From Achatina immaculata (taxonomy: Eukaryota; Mollusca; Gastropoda; Stylommatophora; Achatinidae): DNA of 64,000 nt. The stretch lies in the NCBI GenBank assembly GCA_009760885.1, contig CM019708.1, forward strand, positions 18,843,189 to 18,907,188, written 5' to 3'. The notes under the pieces were generated by a model. That model was not told where the DNA came from, ran no database searches, and saw only the letters and a program-made list of their open reading frames with translations. This document shows positions 33,470 through 45,700 of the stretch, in pieces (positions within the stretch are counted from its first letter, which is position 1; each line of letters starts with the position of its first letter). The position numbers and the translations under genes are program-made.

Positions 33470-36104
33470 GCCATTGAGGCTCATTGAGACAGATAAAATT
33501 CGCCTCCATTCCTATCTGTCCCTAATCTTCTCTCTCCAAATACCAGTTTCTGTTATATTCTCTTCTATGTTGTCTTTCCATCTCTGTCTTAGTCTACCCC
33601 TTGGTCTTGTTTCCATCATCTCTTGTGCATACATGATTTCTACATCTGTTCTCTTCCATTCTTTCTACATGCCCCAGCCAGCGTAGTCTGTTCAGTTTCA
33701 ACACATTTATAATTTGTTGGGATTTAAATAAGCTGTTCAGTTCAGTGTTCTTTCTAGCTCTTCATTCTCCACTGTTGGTATCCTTTATGGGACCAAAGAT
33801 CCTTCTTAGGATCTTGTTCTCAAAGGTCTACAATTGTTATTCATCTTTCTTTGTTGTACTCCACGTTTCTGATCCATACATGACGGCTGGTCTTGTTATA
33901 GTTTTGTAGATTGTTGTTTTTGGTGTTTTGGTACAGGACTTTGGATTTTACCAGGTGTTACAAGGCAAAGTGTATTTTATTCCCTATCTGTACTCTGATT
34001 TTAATTTCCTCGCTTACTATGTTTCTTCTGTTGAAGGTTATGCCTAGATATTTGTATGTTTCTGCTTTCCTAATAATCATCTCTCCAACATTTATGTAAT
34101 TTGGATCATTCTGCCTCTGCTCTCTTGATATCTTCATATAATCTGTCTTATCTTGGTTAATGGTCAAGGCCATTTTTAGTGCTACATCTCTCAGGTGCAT
34201 GCAGGTATTGATGACTTCTTGCATAGTTTCCTCCACCAGGTCGATGTCATCAGCGTATCCAAGTATTTTAGCTTTTTCTTCTGTACTGCTTTCTTCTTTC
34301 ACTTTCTGATTACCTTTTCTAATACTAGGTTGAATAGTAATGGAGATAATGTATCATTGTGTTTTAAACCAGTTCTTATAGAGAAGGGTTCTGACTTTCT
34401 TCCTTTATATATTAATATATTTTGTGTATCCTCCATACATATTCTGGTCAGATTGATTAATGTATTAGGTTTCTCAAATTATTTCATAATTTTTCATAAG
34501 CTGCTCCTATCTATGCTGTCATAGGCTTTCTTGAAGTCAATGAAGATATTATATATTTCTTTTCCATATTCCTAGTACTTTTCTGCTCTTTGACGTAGAT
34601 AAAATATTTGGTCTATATCTATTCTTCCTAAAACCTGCTTGATAGTCTCCCAGTATGTTCGCGCTATATGGTATTAATCTATTTTAAAATATAATAGACA
34701 GTATTTTGTAGCTTGTTTGTAGTAAGGATATTCCTCTGTAGTTTTCACACTTGTTCTTATCGCATATTTTTTAATACTAGGATCAGTAATGATTCTCTCC
34801 ATTCACTAGGGAGTTTTTCTTCTCTCAATATTTGTTGTATTAGTGCACATATCTGTTCATGTAGATTTAGACCGCCTTTCTTAATCATTTATGCAGCAAT
34901 TCCATCTGAACCCGTTGCTTTGTTGTTTCATAGAAACATGATACTGTAGATGGTTCCGCTCTTTCAGGTTCACAAGTCTATATTTCTTCTCATGGTAATG
35001 TGTTTACAGGTTCTTCACACTTTAGTAGTTTTTCAAAATATTCTTTCTGTCTGATATAGATTTCCATCCATTATTTATCATGTTTACATTACTGTCCTTC
35101 AAGCTCTGTAGAGGTTGTTTATATCTTTGCTTTATTGTTCGCAGTTCTTTATAGAATTCCCTGCTTTTCTTATTCTGGTGACATGTCTACATCTCGCTTG
35201 CCATGTCTTTCATATTTTGTCGTTTTTGTTGACGAACAACTTTTTGAGTTTCTTTGTATTTTGTGTGGTACTTCTCCTCATTTGTTTTGTTTTTCATGTC
35301 ATTCAACCATGTCTGTCTTGTTGTTCTTTTCTTTACGACTGCCTCTCTGAAAATTTCATCGAACCAGTTCTTTTTTTTTAATTTATGGTCTTGACCCCCA
35401 GGCATTCTTCTGCGGTGTTCTTTATAATGGTTTTTATATCTTCCCATCTATCATCAATGCTTTTATTTTCTTCATTCTCTCTTGTGTTTCTTTTATGGTT
35501 TAGCTAATTTCTGAATTTTTCTTTAATTTCTTCCCTTTCCAAAGCATCTCTTTTTATTACTGAGCTTTTATTTAATTTATTATAACGATTTTTCTTTAGT
35601 CTGAAATTTATTTTAGTTCCAGTAAGATAGTGATCTGTAACTTCTGATCTGAATTTTATTTGTTGTGTGTTTGGTGATCTGAAGTATGTTTGTTGTGTGC
35701 TTGGTGATATGAAGTATGTTTGTTGTGTGCTTGATGATCTGAAGTATGTTTGTTGTGTGTTTTGTGATCTGAAGTATGTTTGTTGTGTGTTTGGTGATCT
35801 GAAGTATGTTTGCTGTGTGCTTGGTATCAATTAAAACATGGTCTATCTGGTTGTATGTTAGATTATCGGGGGATTTCCATGTTTGTTTATGGATGTTCTT
35901 ATTTTGAAAACGTGTGCTACTTATTCTCATTCCGTAAGCTTCTGCTATATTTATTAGTCTCCATCCATTATCATTAGATGTTTCAAGCGGACTTTCTTTT
36001 CCTGTGATGTGTCTTCCTTTCCTATTTCTGTACGGCTCATATTTGTAAAGATTGAATTCAGACCATTTAACAGCTGTTGGTTTTATGATAAAATCCACAG
36101 CCAA
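33470..36104 (-). mobile_element. Degenerate RTE-like LINE, endonuclease plus reverse transcriptase
   Basis: On the minus strand the element runs from an APE-type endonuclease end (36104-35830: GWRLINIAEAYGMR, TWKSPDNLTYNQIDHVLID) through a linker (KNWFDEIFREAVVKKRTTR) to the RT: GLKHNDTLSPLLFNLVLEKV near 34300-34370, then ILGYADDIDLVEE with the catalytic YADD at about 34242-34258, and YKYLGITFNRRN. Frames break often and a minisatellite interrupts it (35640-35830). The NQIDHVLI and YADDIDL motifs fit RTE-type elements; the clade call is from memory. It is 5'-truncated and ends about 200 bp upstream of the gene 2 TATA box. Confidence 0.82.
35640..35830. repeat. 30-bp minisatellite inside the LINE endonuclease frame
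   Basis: Six copies of a unit containing GGTGATCTGAAGTATGTTTG and TTGTGTG. As 30 is a multiple of three, the antisense frame stays open and reads as repeats of the KHTTNILQIT type, beginning straight after the endonuclease motif NQIDHVLIDTKH. Confidence 0.95.
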
Positions 36105-36304
36105 TAAAGATAATGAGTTTTTTAAAAGTATTAAAACAGGACACTTTCTGCATAAGGCGTTTACGTCTTATTTGATGTGCTATCACTGTTTACGCGAGTG
36201 CGATCACGATAATCATGTTTCTCTGCATTCCTACGCAAAGATTAGAAACAGGAAATCTTTGTTTTGATTTTGCGCTGGCGTAATCTTTTCTGTAACTGTC
36301 AGTT

Positions 36305-36312
36305 TATAAAAG
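36305..36312 (+). promoter_or_regulatory. TATA box of gene 2
   Basis: TATAAAAG stands 62-69 bases before the ATG of the signal-peptide exon, which implies a start site near 36335-36340 and a short 5' UTR of about 35 nt. The position and match to consensus support a promoter; no transcript was available. Confidence 0.6.
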
Positions 36313-36373
36313 CTGGCCAATCGATGTGTAACCAGAAGACTTTTAGTAGCTTCTGACAGTACAACGTCCGAAT

Positions 36374-36416
36374 ATGGAGAAACTCGTATTTCTGGTCCTT
36401 TTGGCTGTGGCTCTTG
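36374..36416 (+). CDS. Gene 2 exon 1: signal peptide
   Basis: The ATG at 36374 opens MEKLVFLVLLAVAL, a basic start plus a hydrophobic core, then a donor GTAATG in phase 1. Cleavage is expected near the following GANG. It is the first ATG downstream of the TATA box in a suitable frame, and the phase matches exon 2. Confidence 0.75.
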
Positions 36417-39400
36417 GTAATGTATCCATTATCATTTTTTGTCATCTGAGCCATTGTAACAATGTTGCTTGGTGCTTGTATTAACACCTTACTGCAGTCT
36501 CTTTATCTTTATGATTCACTGCTTTACTTGATATTATTATTATCTTTATTATCTCTTTAATCGTGGGGGGGGGGGGGGGTTCACTGGTGCTTGGCTTAAA
36601 TTGCTAGCCGTTTATAAACATTAATTTATTCCCATATGAAGTACAGCCGTGCATGGGATCCCAAACTGCACCCATTCCAAACGATGTACAACCCAGGTCC
36701 TAGCTCTTCCATCTGTGGCCAATTTACTGCCATATCTAATTTTTCCTAATGTTAAGAAATCAGAACACACAACTCAACACATTCTCTACCACATCAGTAA
36801 GCAGTCGTAAGACATACTGATCAAGGCAAAATGAATAGTTCAGTTTAATCACAACGCATGGACGCAACTCTGCTTACACCAGATAGCACCGAGACACGAG
36901 ATGGATGTTCTTACACAACAAATAACATCAAATATAAATCAAGGTGAAAATACTTATGTATTCACATATGACTAAATTCATTCGTCATTTCACGTGACGC
37001 TCTTAAGAATCTCGATTTCTACTCTACAGCTTTAGCTTTCTATTTAAACACAAAAGCATGTTAACAACATGTGAGTTAGCCAACACATATTTAGCACACA
37101 TATTATTCTCTTGCTAACTCAAAACATCATATATCAAAATTGGCAGTACCTTTGCCTGCTATTTACCATCATCAATAAATGAATCAATTAAAATGAGCAA
37201 TGTTACATAATATACAATATGACTCATATGAAATGAACAGATTATATCATTATGCAATTACGACCAATGACACTGGGGAGAACGTAAGTGCGCACAAACA
37301 GCATATAACAAACAAGTTTGCAGTGTCCATGAATTGAATGAAATCAATCAAAATATATCGAAGGATGACGATGAAAATCAATAATGATGGTATTATGCTC
37401 ATAAAATCTCAAACCTACTAGAAATACATTTTCACGGTTATCACTGAACACGCATCACGTCTGCATAAGATGAACCAAACATTAGACATACAATAACTCA
37501 CATATAACTCAACGATATGAGGCGGCTCGGGTAACTTGAGTTCATAGCAGAAACAATCATTTATTCCATATTACAATAGTAGAAAACTTCAATATTACAC
37601 ATCCATATTGTATTCCACGATTACATGCTCACCCAGTTAAACGTGTTACCCCGGCTATTGCCTCGGAAAGACTGACCGTCCTAGCTACTCATTTCCCTAC
37701 ACATCACAACAATATCACATGACCATACACGCGTAGCCCCCTATCGAACACCTGAGGAAACGCTTCATCTTCATTCCCCGATAGGCCATTTTCATAAAGC
37801 CAAAATCAAACCTCCCTCACACCATTATCGCTAATTCTTTCATGGTTTTGTGCCGATCATAAATGTTCATTTCGTTGTCACTGCATCAAAATTGCAAATA
37901 ATGTTGTCGTTGCCATAGTGCAGTATTTAGCATCCCCCACGCCGCTGGTAATTGCAACATCCAAGTTCTCAACTAAAAAATCTCAACCACAACCAAACTA
38001 TGCATTGCCCGTTCGAATACTATATCCGATCCAAGCTTTTATTACTTGTACGTGCAAATCTCAAGACAACAAAAGATTTGTTGTACCAACGATAAGAACA
38101 CGCTTCTTCAAAATATGTGCAAACCTCAAGATAACAAAGATAATCTGAAACAAAAATCCATTTTCAGCTCCTTGATACTTTGTCATAGTACATCAGGTCA
38201 GAAATTCTTTAAATTGTCATTTCTTCGACAAGTCCCCTTTTGTGTAATATTTTACGTACTTCTAGATCTTGTTTGTCTGGAACTTTTGGTCTTGCTTGTG
38301 TGGGTGTCCGGTGTCGTTTATGTTGATGAATCCCATCCAAATCCCATTCCAAAACCACTTTCTTAGATCTTGCGAATCGTTACTTTTTGTTGTTGTAACT
38401 TCCCATTTTGTTTCTGTCTATGACATTCCTCGCTAATATTTCCTCACTACCATTTTATTCCTGGGACTTTGAGATTACTACTCACATAATGCCATCTAGT
38501 AATTTCATTTGTCCTTACACATAGTCATCAATGAAAAATCCAGTAGTTAATATTATTTGCTCAATTTACATCAGTGGTATAATTACTCTCATTAACATTT
38601 TCATAAATGTTCTAATTAATCTCATTTACACAAAAATTCAATGTTTTTTATATTTTTTTAAATGGAAATCACAGCGGGTACCGCAACTATATTTATTCTT
38701 TACAGCACTGACTATTCTGATTGCTGTATCTGATATGCTTAATAAACATAATAATGAGTGACACTGCAACAAGCGATTGAATTTCATCATCTCAGTATTC
38801 ATTGTTATACGCGTAATGATAGAATTATCAAGAAAACAACTTGTTATCACATGTTTTTAAAAATGTAAACTGTTTCTTTCTTGCTTACCACAAACAAACA
38901 AAAAAAGGCACGGAGACTGTGTTTGCCTTCAAACTGAAAACAGTTGTTCTGGTAAGATGGACAACGTTCTCCTATAGAAGCTTGCAGTGTAGACGCATAC
39001 CTTAAGTTACTCAATCGATCACCAAGTATTTATAACGCAGCAGCGTCTGTGCCATTTACTTATCCTTCGATAACTACAGCCCTACTACCACAACAAAATA
39101 AAGAAAGAGAAAATATATTAGAGCACAGTGTTTGATAAGCCTTGAACAATAACAGAAAGATCACTTTAGACGTGAAAGAACGAAATAAAGAAAGAGAACA
39201 AATGAATCGAACAAAAGAGAACAAATAGATCTAACGAAAGAGAACAAATGGATCTAACGAAGGAGAACAAATGGATCTAACGAAAGAGAACAAATGGATC
39301 TAACAAAAGAGAACAAATAGATCTAACGAAAGAGAACACATGGATATTACAAAAGAGAACAAATAGATCTAACGAAAGAGAACAAATGGATCTAACAAAA

Positions 39401-42400
39401 GAGAACAAATAGATCTAACGAAAGAGAACAAATGGATCTAACAAAAGAGAACAAATAGATCTAACAAAAGAGAACAAATAGATCTAACGAAAGAGAACAA
39501 ATGGATATAACAAAAGAGAACAAATAGATCTAACGAAAGAGAACAAATGGATCTAACAAAAGAGAACAAATAGATCTAACGAAAGAGAACAAATGGATCT
39601 AACAAAAGAGAACAAATGGATCTACGGACTCTGGCGGTAAGATGAGCAACCCTCGTTCTTTCCGAATAGATAAAAGAATAATAGTTTTTTTTCCTTAATG
39701 AACTGCTCAAGGTTTGGCACGTGTCATTAATGCTGTGCTTTTCTGGATTTAGTTTCTCTTAAATGCAAGTTTCTGGTATTCTGTAGCATTTTCTGGGTTT
39801 AGTTTCTCTTAAATGCAAGTTTCTGGTATTCTGTAGCATTTTCTGGGTTTAGTTTCTCTTAAATGCAAGTTTCTGGTATTCTGTAGCATTTTCTGGGTAT
39901 ATTTTCTCTTAAATGCAAGTTTTTTATATTCTGTATTATTTTCTGTAGAAAGCAGAATAAATCGTGGTGGATCCTCAGTTTATGCCCGCTTCTTGTTTCA
40001 GCGAGTTATTTAATCATTGTATATAAAGCCAAATTATTTAATCATTGTGTATAGAGCCAAATTATTTAATCATTGTATATAAAGCCAAATTCTTTAATCA
40101 TTGTATATAAAGCCCAATTCTTTAATCATTGTATATAAAGCCCAATTCTTTAATCATTGTATATAAAGCCCAATTCTTTAATCATTTTATATAAAGCCGA
40201 ATTATTTAAGCATTGTATATAAAGCCGAATTATTTAATCATTGTATATAAAGCCAAATTATTTAATAATTGTATATAAAGCTGAATTATTTAATCATTGT
40301 ATATAAAGCCGAATTATTGAATCATTGTATATAAATCCGAATTATTTAATCATTGTATATAAAGCCAAATTATTTAATCATTGTACATAAAACCGAATTA
40401 TTTAATCATTGTATATAAAGCCGAATTATTTAATCATTGTATATAAAGCCGAATTATTTAATCATTGTGTATAAAGCCTTCATCCTGTGTTATGTTCAGC
40501 TTGATAATAATATTCTTCCTATGACTAGTAACCAAACCGCCCCACTCCCCAGGTGTTGTCTTATTGTTATATTTTAATTTTCTCCAAAGTACATTAAATG
40601 TCCGCCTAGATTCAAACACCCTCCAGTTTTCTGTACGTGTCTGAGTACGTTGTCAACTGCCAGTTAATGAGGTACCTCCGCATCGCATTAAACTATTGAC
40701 TTCCGCAGCCATGTAAATATCAACATCAGAATATCAATGTCCCTGAAAACAAATTAGCATCTGACTTCGATATTTCCATTAATAGCAACACCTAACACTA
40801 GATGTTGTTTTATCATGACAAATAATACGCGTATTTTGTTTATTAACGCATTAAAAAATATGTTATCGTTGTTTTGACATTTAGAGAATACAAAAACTGT
40901 TTTTTTTTAAATGTTCCCATCTTCCAATTCTTCTCTTCCTATCTTCATCAATATTATCGTTACGATAATGAGGATGTTTCATGTTCGCGCAGCAAACGGA
41001 GAGATCTCTCTCACCGCAACTGCGTACAGAAACAGTATCGGCGTGACGTGTTCTGGAACCGAATTTCTTGGAAGTTCTGGAAACTTCGTCAGTATTTTGA
41101 TCACCAAGTAAGCTATAAAAAACTTTCAGCCAAACACAATTTAAACACCGTCCATGTTTTCTACATATGTATATCATCATCCACTTTTGCTGTATGATAA
41201 TTTGTCATGTTCAGAACAGAACATACATCATAATTTATTTCGCCTGTCCGTTTTCATTGCTTTGGGATTTATACTATTGTGAGGGAGGCCAGTTTTATCT
41301 CTATGAAAGCGGCCTTTTATAGGGTCAAATGGTGATCGTGGAATATCTGGATGTGTATACTGAAGTTTCTAATATTGTGTTGTGGAACAAATGAATGTTC
41401 TGCTAAGAACCCAAAAACACCTCACGTTGTGGAGTTCTTACATGTAAGTTATTGTACGTCATTTGTTGGCGTATTGTAAATGTGGACATGAAACGTGTTC
41501 ACTGTTAAGTGTACTAAATGTATTTTCTGGTAGTGATGAGAATTATGTGAACATAGTACCACCATCATTGATTTTCATTACCATTCTATGATTTATTGCA
41601 TATGGTGTCGTTGAATTCACAGACACTGATATATTGTTTATCATATGTTTGTGGTGCACACTTAATGTTTTGTCAGTGATTTGATCATAATTGTATGATG
41701 ATGTAATTTGTTTATTTGTTCATGAATCATAATATATGTTCCATTGACGTTAATCTGATGATGGTATTGAGCAGGCATTAGTACTGCAAATTGAATATAT
41801 GTTTCTCTTGAGCTAGCAAGATGATAATTTATATGATAAGTAAGTGTTTTAGCTAACTCACTATTTGTTAATATGCTTATGTGCTCAGCGAGGAAGCCAA
41901 AAGCTTGAAGTAGATGTTGACAATTATTAACGTGACTGAATTCCTTCACGTGAAGTGACAGATGGAGTTTTGTCTTGTTTGACTTCATATGTATCTTGCT
42001 CCATTGATTCATGTCTGATGTTATTTTATTTTGTGAGAACAGTCAGTTTTTGTGTCTTGATGTCAGTCTGGTAAATGTGTGTTATGTCCATGTTTTTTTG
42101 GCGATTAAACTTATTATTAATTTTTGCCTTGATCAATATGTGTTTATGAATCATCATTGATGCTGGTGACGAATAAGCTGGGTTTCTATGATGGCTCGAT
42201 TCTTTTGACGTTAGAAAAGGGCAGTTGGTGTGGCAAACTAAACACATATTGAAAACGTTAGGACCTGGGTTAGTAATCGTGGTGGGAGGAGTGCAGTTTG
42301 GGATCCCATGTACGGATGTACTCTTTATGGGAACTAAAATTAGTTACCAAACGGCTTGCAATTTAAGCCAAGCACCAGAGAGAGAGAGAGAGGAGGAAGA

Positions 42401-42632
42401 GGAGGAGGAGGAGGAGGAGGAGGAGGAGAGAGAACTCCCATGCGATAAAGATAAATAGAAAGATAAAGAGATAAAATAAAAGTTGATAACACCAAATAAA
42501 TAAGCACCAACCAAGCACCACATTTTACACTGTGATTCGTGTGAATTACATGTTTAGATAGTAAGAAGATAAACAGAATCTATAAGAGAGATAAACACAT
42601 ATAGAAATACATACAGACAAGCAGTCTCAGAT

Positions 42633-42678
<46 letters not shown>

Positions 42679-42679
42679 C

Positions 42680-42715
<36 letters not shown>

Positions 42716-45700
42716 GTATGTACCGACGGGCGGGGGGGCAGGCAGACAGACAGACGGACGGACAGGTGGGTGGGACAGACAGATAGATGAACGGATGGAC
42801 GGACGGACGGACGGACAGACAGATAGTCAGTCAGACAGACATATTAGATATCAATGTCGATAGTCACACTTCGATGTTTTCCAGTTTTCCAAGTTCTGTT
42901 AATGTTCTAATGTTCCATGTTGCAATTACTGTGGTGTTCTTACGTTTTCTTTGCGTACAATAATTGGATGACGATCTGGTATCACTTGTAGCACGTAATT
43001 GTTCTTGCCGGAGGAGGTGGTTTCACTGGAACCTCCATTAACTTACTATTCAAAGAATTGTGGATTGTCATGATTGTTCTTGGGAATGTACAGTGCTGGT
43101 TTCCTCTTGCCTTCCACCGGTTTGTTTATGGTTTACTCTACTAGCCTTTGACTCTGGCCAGAGACTATCCTACAAGGCAGCAGGGGGTTTGAAATCAGTT
43201 TTCTTTCTCCTAGATGAGCTACCAACCAAGACTAACGAGTGTCAACCAGTACATACAATTGGGAGTGAGACAATTATGTTTTCTATCTCCTGACCTCTTC
43301 TCCTTGTACAGCGAAAACATAATAAGAAATATAGAGAACATGCCATAAATATCAATTGGCGGGTACAACCTTAACAACTTAATATATGTAGACGACACAG
43401 TTCTGATTGCTAAGAGTGAAGGGGAGCTACAGGCTTTTCTGGACATTGTGGTATGTGAAAGTAAAAATAATGGTCTCAGCCTGAACAAAAAGAAGACTGA
43501 AGTGATGGTCATCTCAAAGAAAAGAATACCACCGATATGTAACATTACCATCGATGGCACAAATCTGAAACAAGTTGATACATTCAAGTACTTAGGAACG
43601 ATTATAACAACTGATGGGAAATGTCACAATGAAATAAAAAGTAGACGTGCTCAGGCCAAGTCAGCATTCCAGACAATGAGACATATCTTGTTCAACAGAT
43701 CCATATCAATGGAAACAAGATTCCGAGTAGTTAAATGTTACATCGAGCCAATTTTGTTTTATGGGCGTGAAGCATGGTCCATGTATAAGAGAGTACAGCG
43801 AGAAATGGAGGCCATGGAGGTGTGGTTTATAAGAAGAATGTTGAAGGTACCATGGACAGCCAAGAAAACCAATGAAGAAGTCTTAAGAGAGGCTGGAGTT
43901 AAAAGGCGAATTACAGCAAAGATCAGAGGCAGACAAGCGAGATTTGTAGCACATTTTCTGAGAAAAGGGAAATTGGAACACACTGTGGCAACTGGAAAAA
44001 CTGAGGGAAGAGAGACAGAGGAAGACAGAGAGAGAATTTACTGGATGGGCTGTCAGTGTGGCTAGAAAGAAAGCTACCGGCTGATCTCATAATCAAGTCT
44101 AAAGACAGGGAATTGTGGAGACAAATGATCGCCTACGCCACACGGCACTTAGATTAGATTAGTTTCACTTCCGGAGTGTGAGGATGGGAGCTTGGCTTTT
44201 TCGGTTACGGCCGGCCGAAGGGGTCAGCGTCAGCGCGCCTCGTTATTTGGTCACATGATTGTCCAGTGTGTAATAGTCGTGCAGATTGAGAGGCAATAGT
44301 CAGTCTACGTTTGTTCTCGTGAGATACGGCCGGAAAAGTATGATTGTGTTGTCCTGGACGTTTTACTGTGATATGTTTTGTGTTATGTTGTAGTTTATTT
44401 CCGCGCCATCCTCTGTAGTGTAAGTTATTGTATGTCGCAGATGTTTTGTGAGTGTAAATATTTGGTGTAGAAATAATAAAGTGGGAATCAGCAGCAGAGT
44501 TTAAAATGCTGAGAGTTAAGTTTTTAGGTAGCTTAGATTAAGTACAAGACGTTAGAATGAAGCAGAAGCCCCGATATATGGGTCGGGTAGAAGTAAGTTG
44601 TGAACACAATGACCCTTATTGTGTGTAGTTGTCATATTTTACCATGTTTATTGATTATTACGCCAATTTTCCTTTATTTATGCATTTTGTGCTATTGCAT
44701 TTGCATTAATTCATCATGTCCTTTCGTCATGTTCAATCATTTTGAGTTTTATAAATGTTAATTACATGTGTTGTGCTTGCTCTCATAACACAAGAGTGAA
44801 CTCATGATTCATACTGAAGAATCATCAGTTTGTTATCACCATGTTGTAATTGTGAAGATTGATTTAGTAACTCACAGTTTGAATTGATTATGTGTGGTTC
44901 ATCATTGTGTTGGTGCACTTAAATATTTGTGTTTTGCACTAAGAATTCAGGTATTGAGTCATGGAGATCAGATACAGTCCCACTGAGTAGATATGAATAA
45001 TATGTAGCGACTATGAAGAAGGCTGCGTATGCAGTAAATAATATAACTATGAGGGTTGGTTGACTCACATGGGATGATATATTTTAGTCATTAATTAGGT
45101 GGTAGAAGTTGGTAAATGAGTAATTAATTGGATTAGTACAATGTTGAGCAATTATTATGTGTTGGAGATAATTGTAGCTAACTGCTTTGTGTATTATGTG
45201 TTGCAACATAGTCTAGTGATGCATTCTGGTGTTTCTCGTGCTGATTGTGTAATAAATAGTTTGTTTTGACAGTTGGATTACAAGTAACTATTTCATTTTC
45301 GTTATTTCTGTTGGGTACTGGTGTTCTTGTTATAACTGTAAACTGTTGTTCGTTCACGCATAACTGATACAGATCCCAGGTGGCCAGACTGATAAAGGTT
45401 GAAAAATTAGAACCTGGGAATTATTAGAATTAACTTAACCCTATGGGCACCAAAATTTTTACAGGCGCACAGACCACAGACTAAGTTTTTACAATCATTT
45501 CTATCCTAGACTTTGTTCTCTGTGTGGGTCTCTCTGCTTGTATAACCCTTCATCACATGTTCCTTGGTGTTCTGTTTTCGCTGGCCTTGATGGTTCCATG
45601 CCAAAGCCTGTCTTCGCTGTACTGTTGCTCTCCTTTCTCAGGGTGTGTTGAATCGACCACCATTTTCTAGATATCTGTACATTAATTATTGTTCTGTCTG

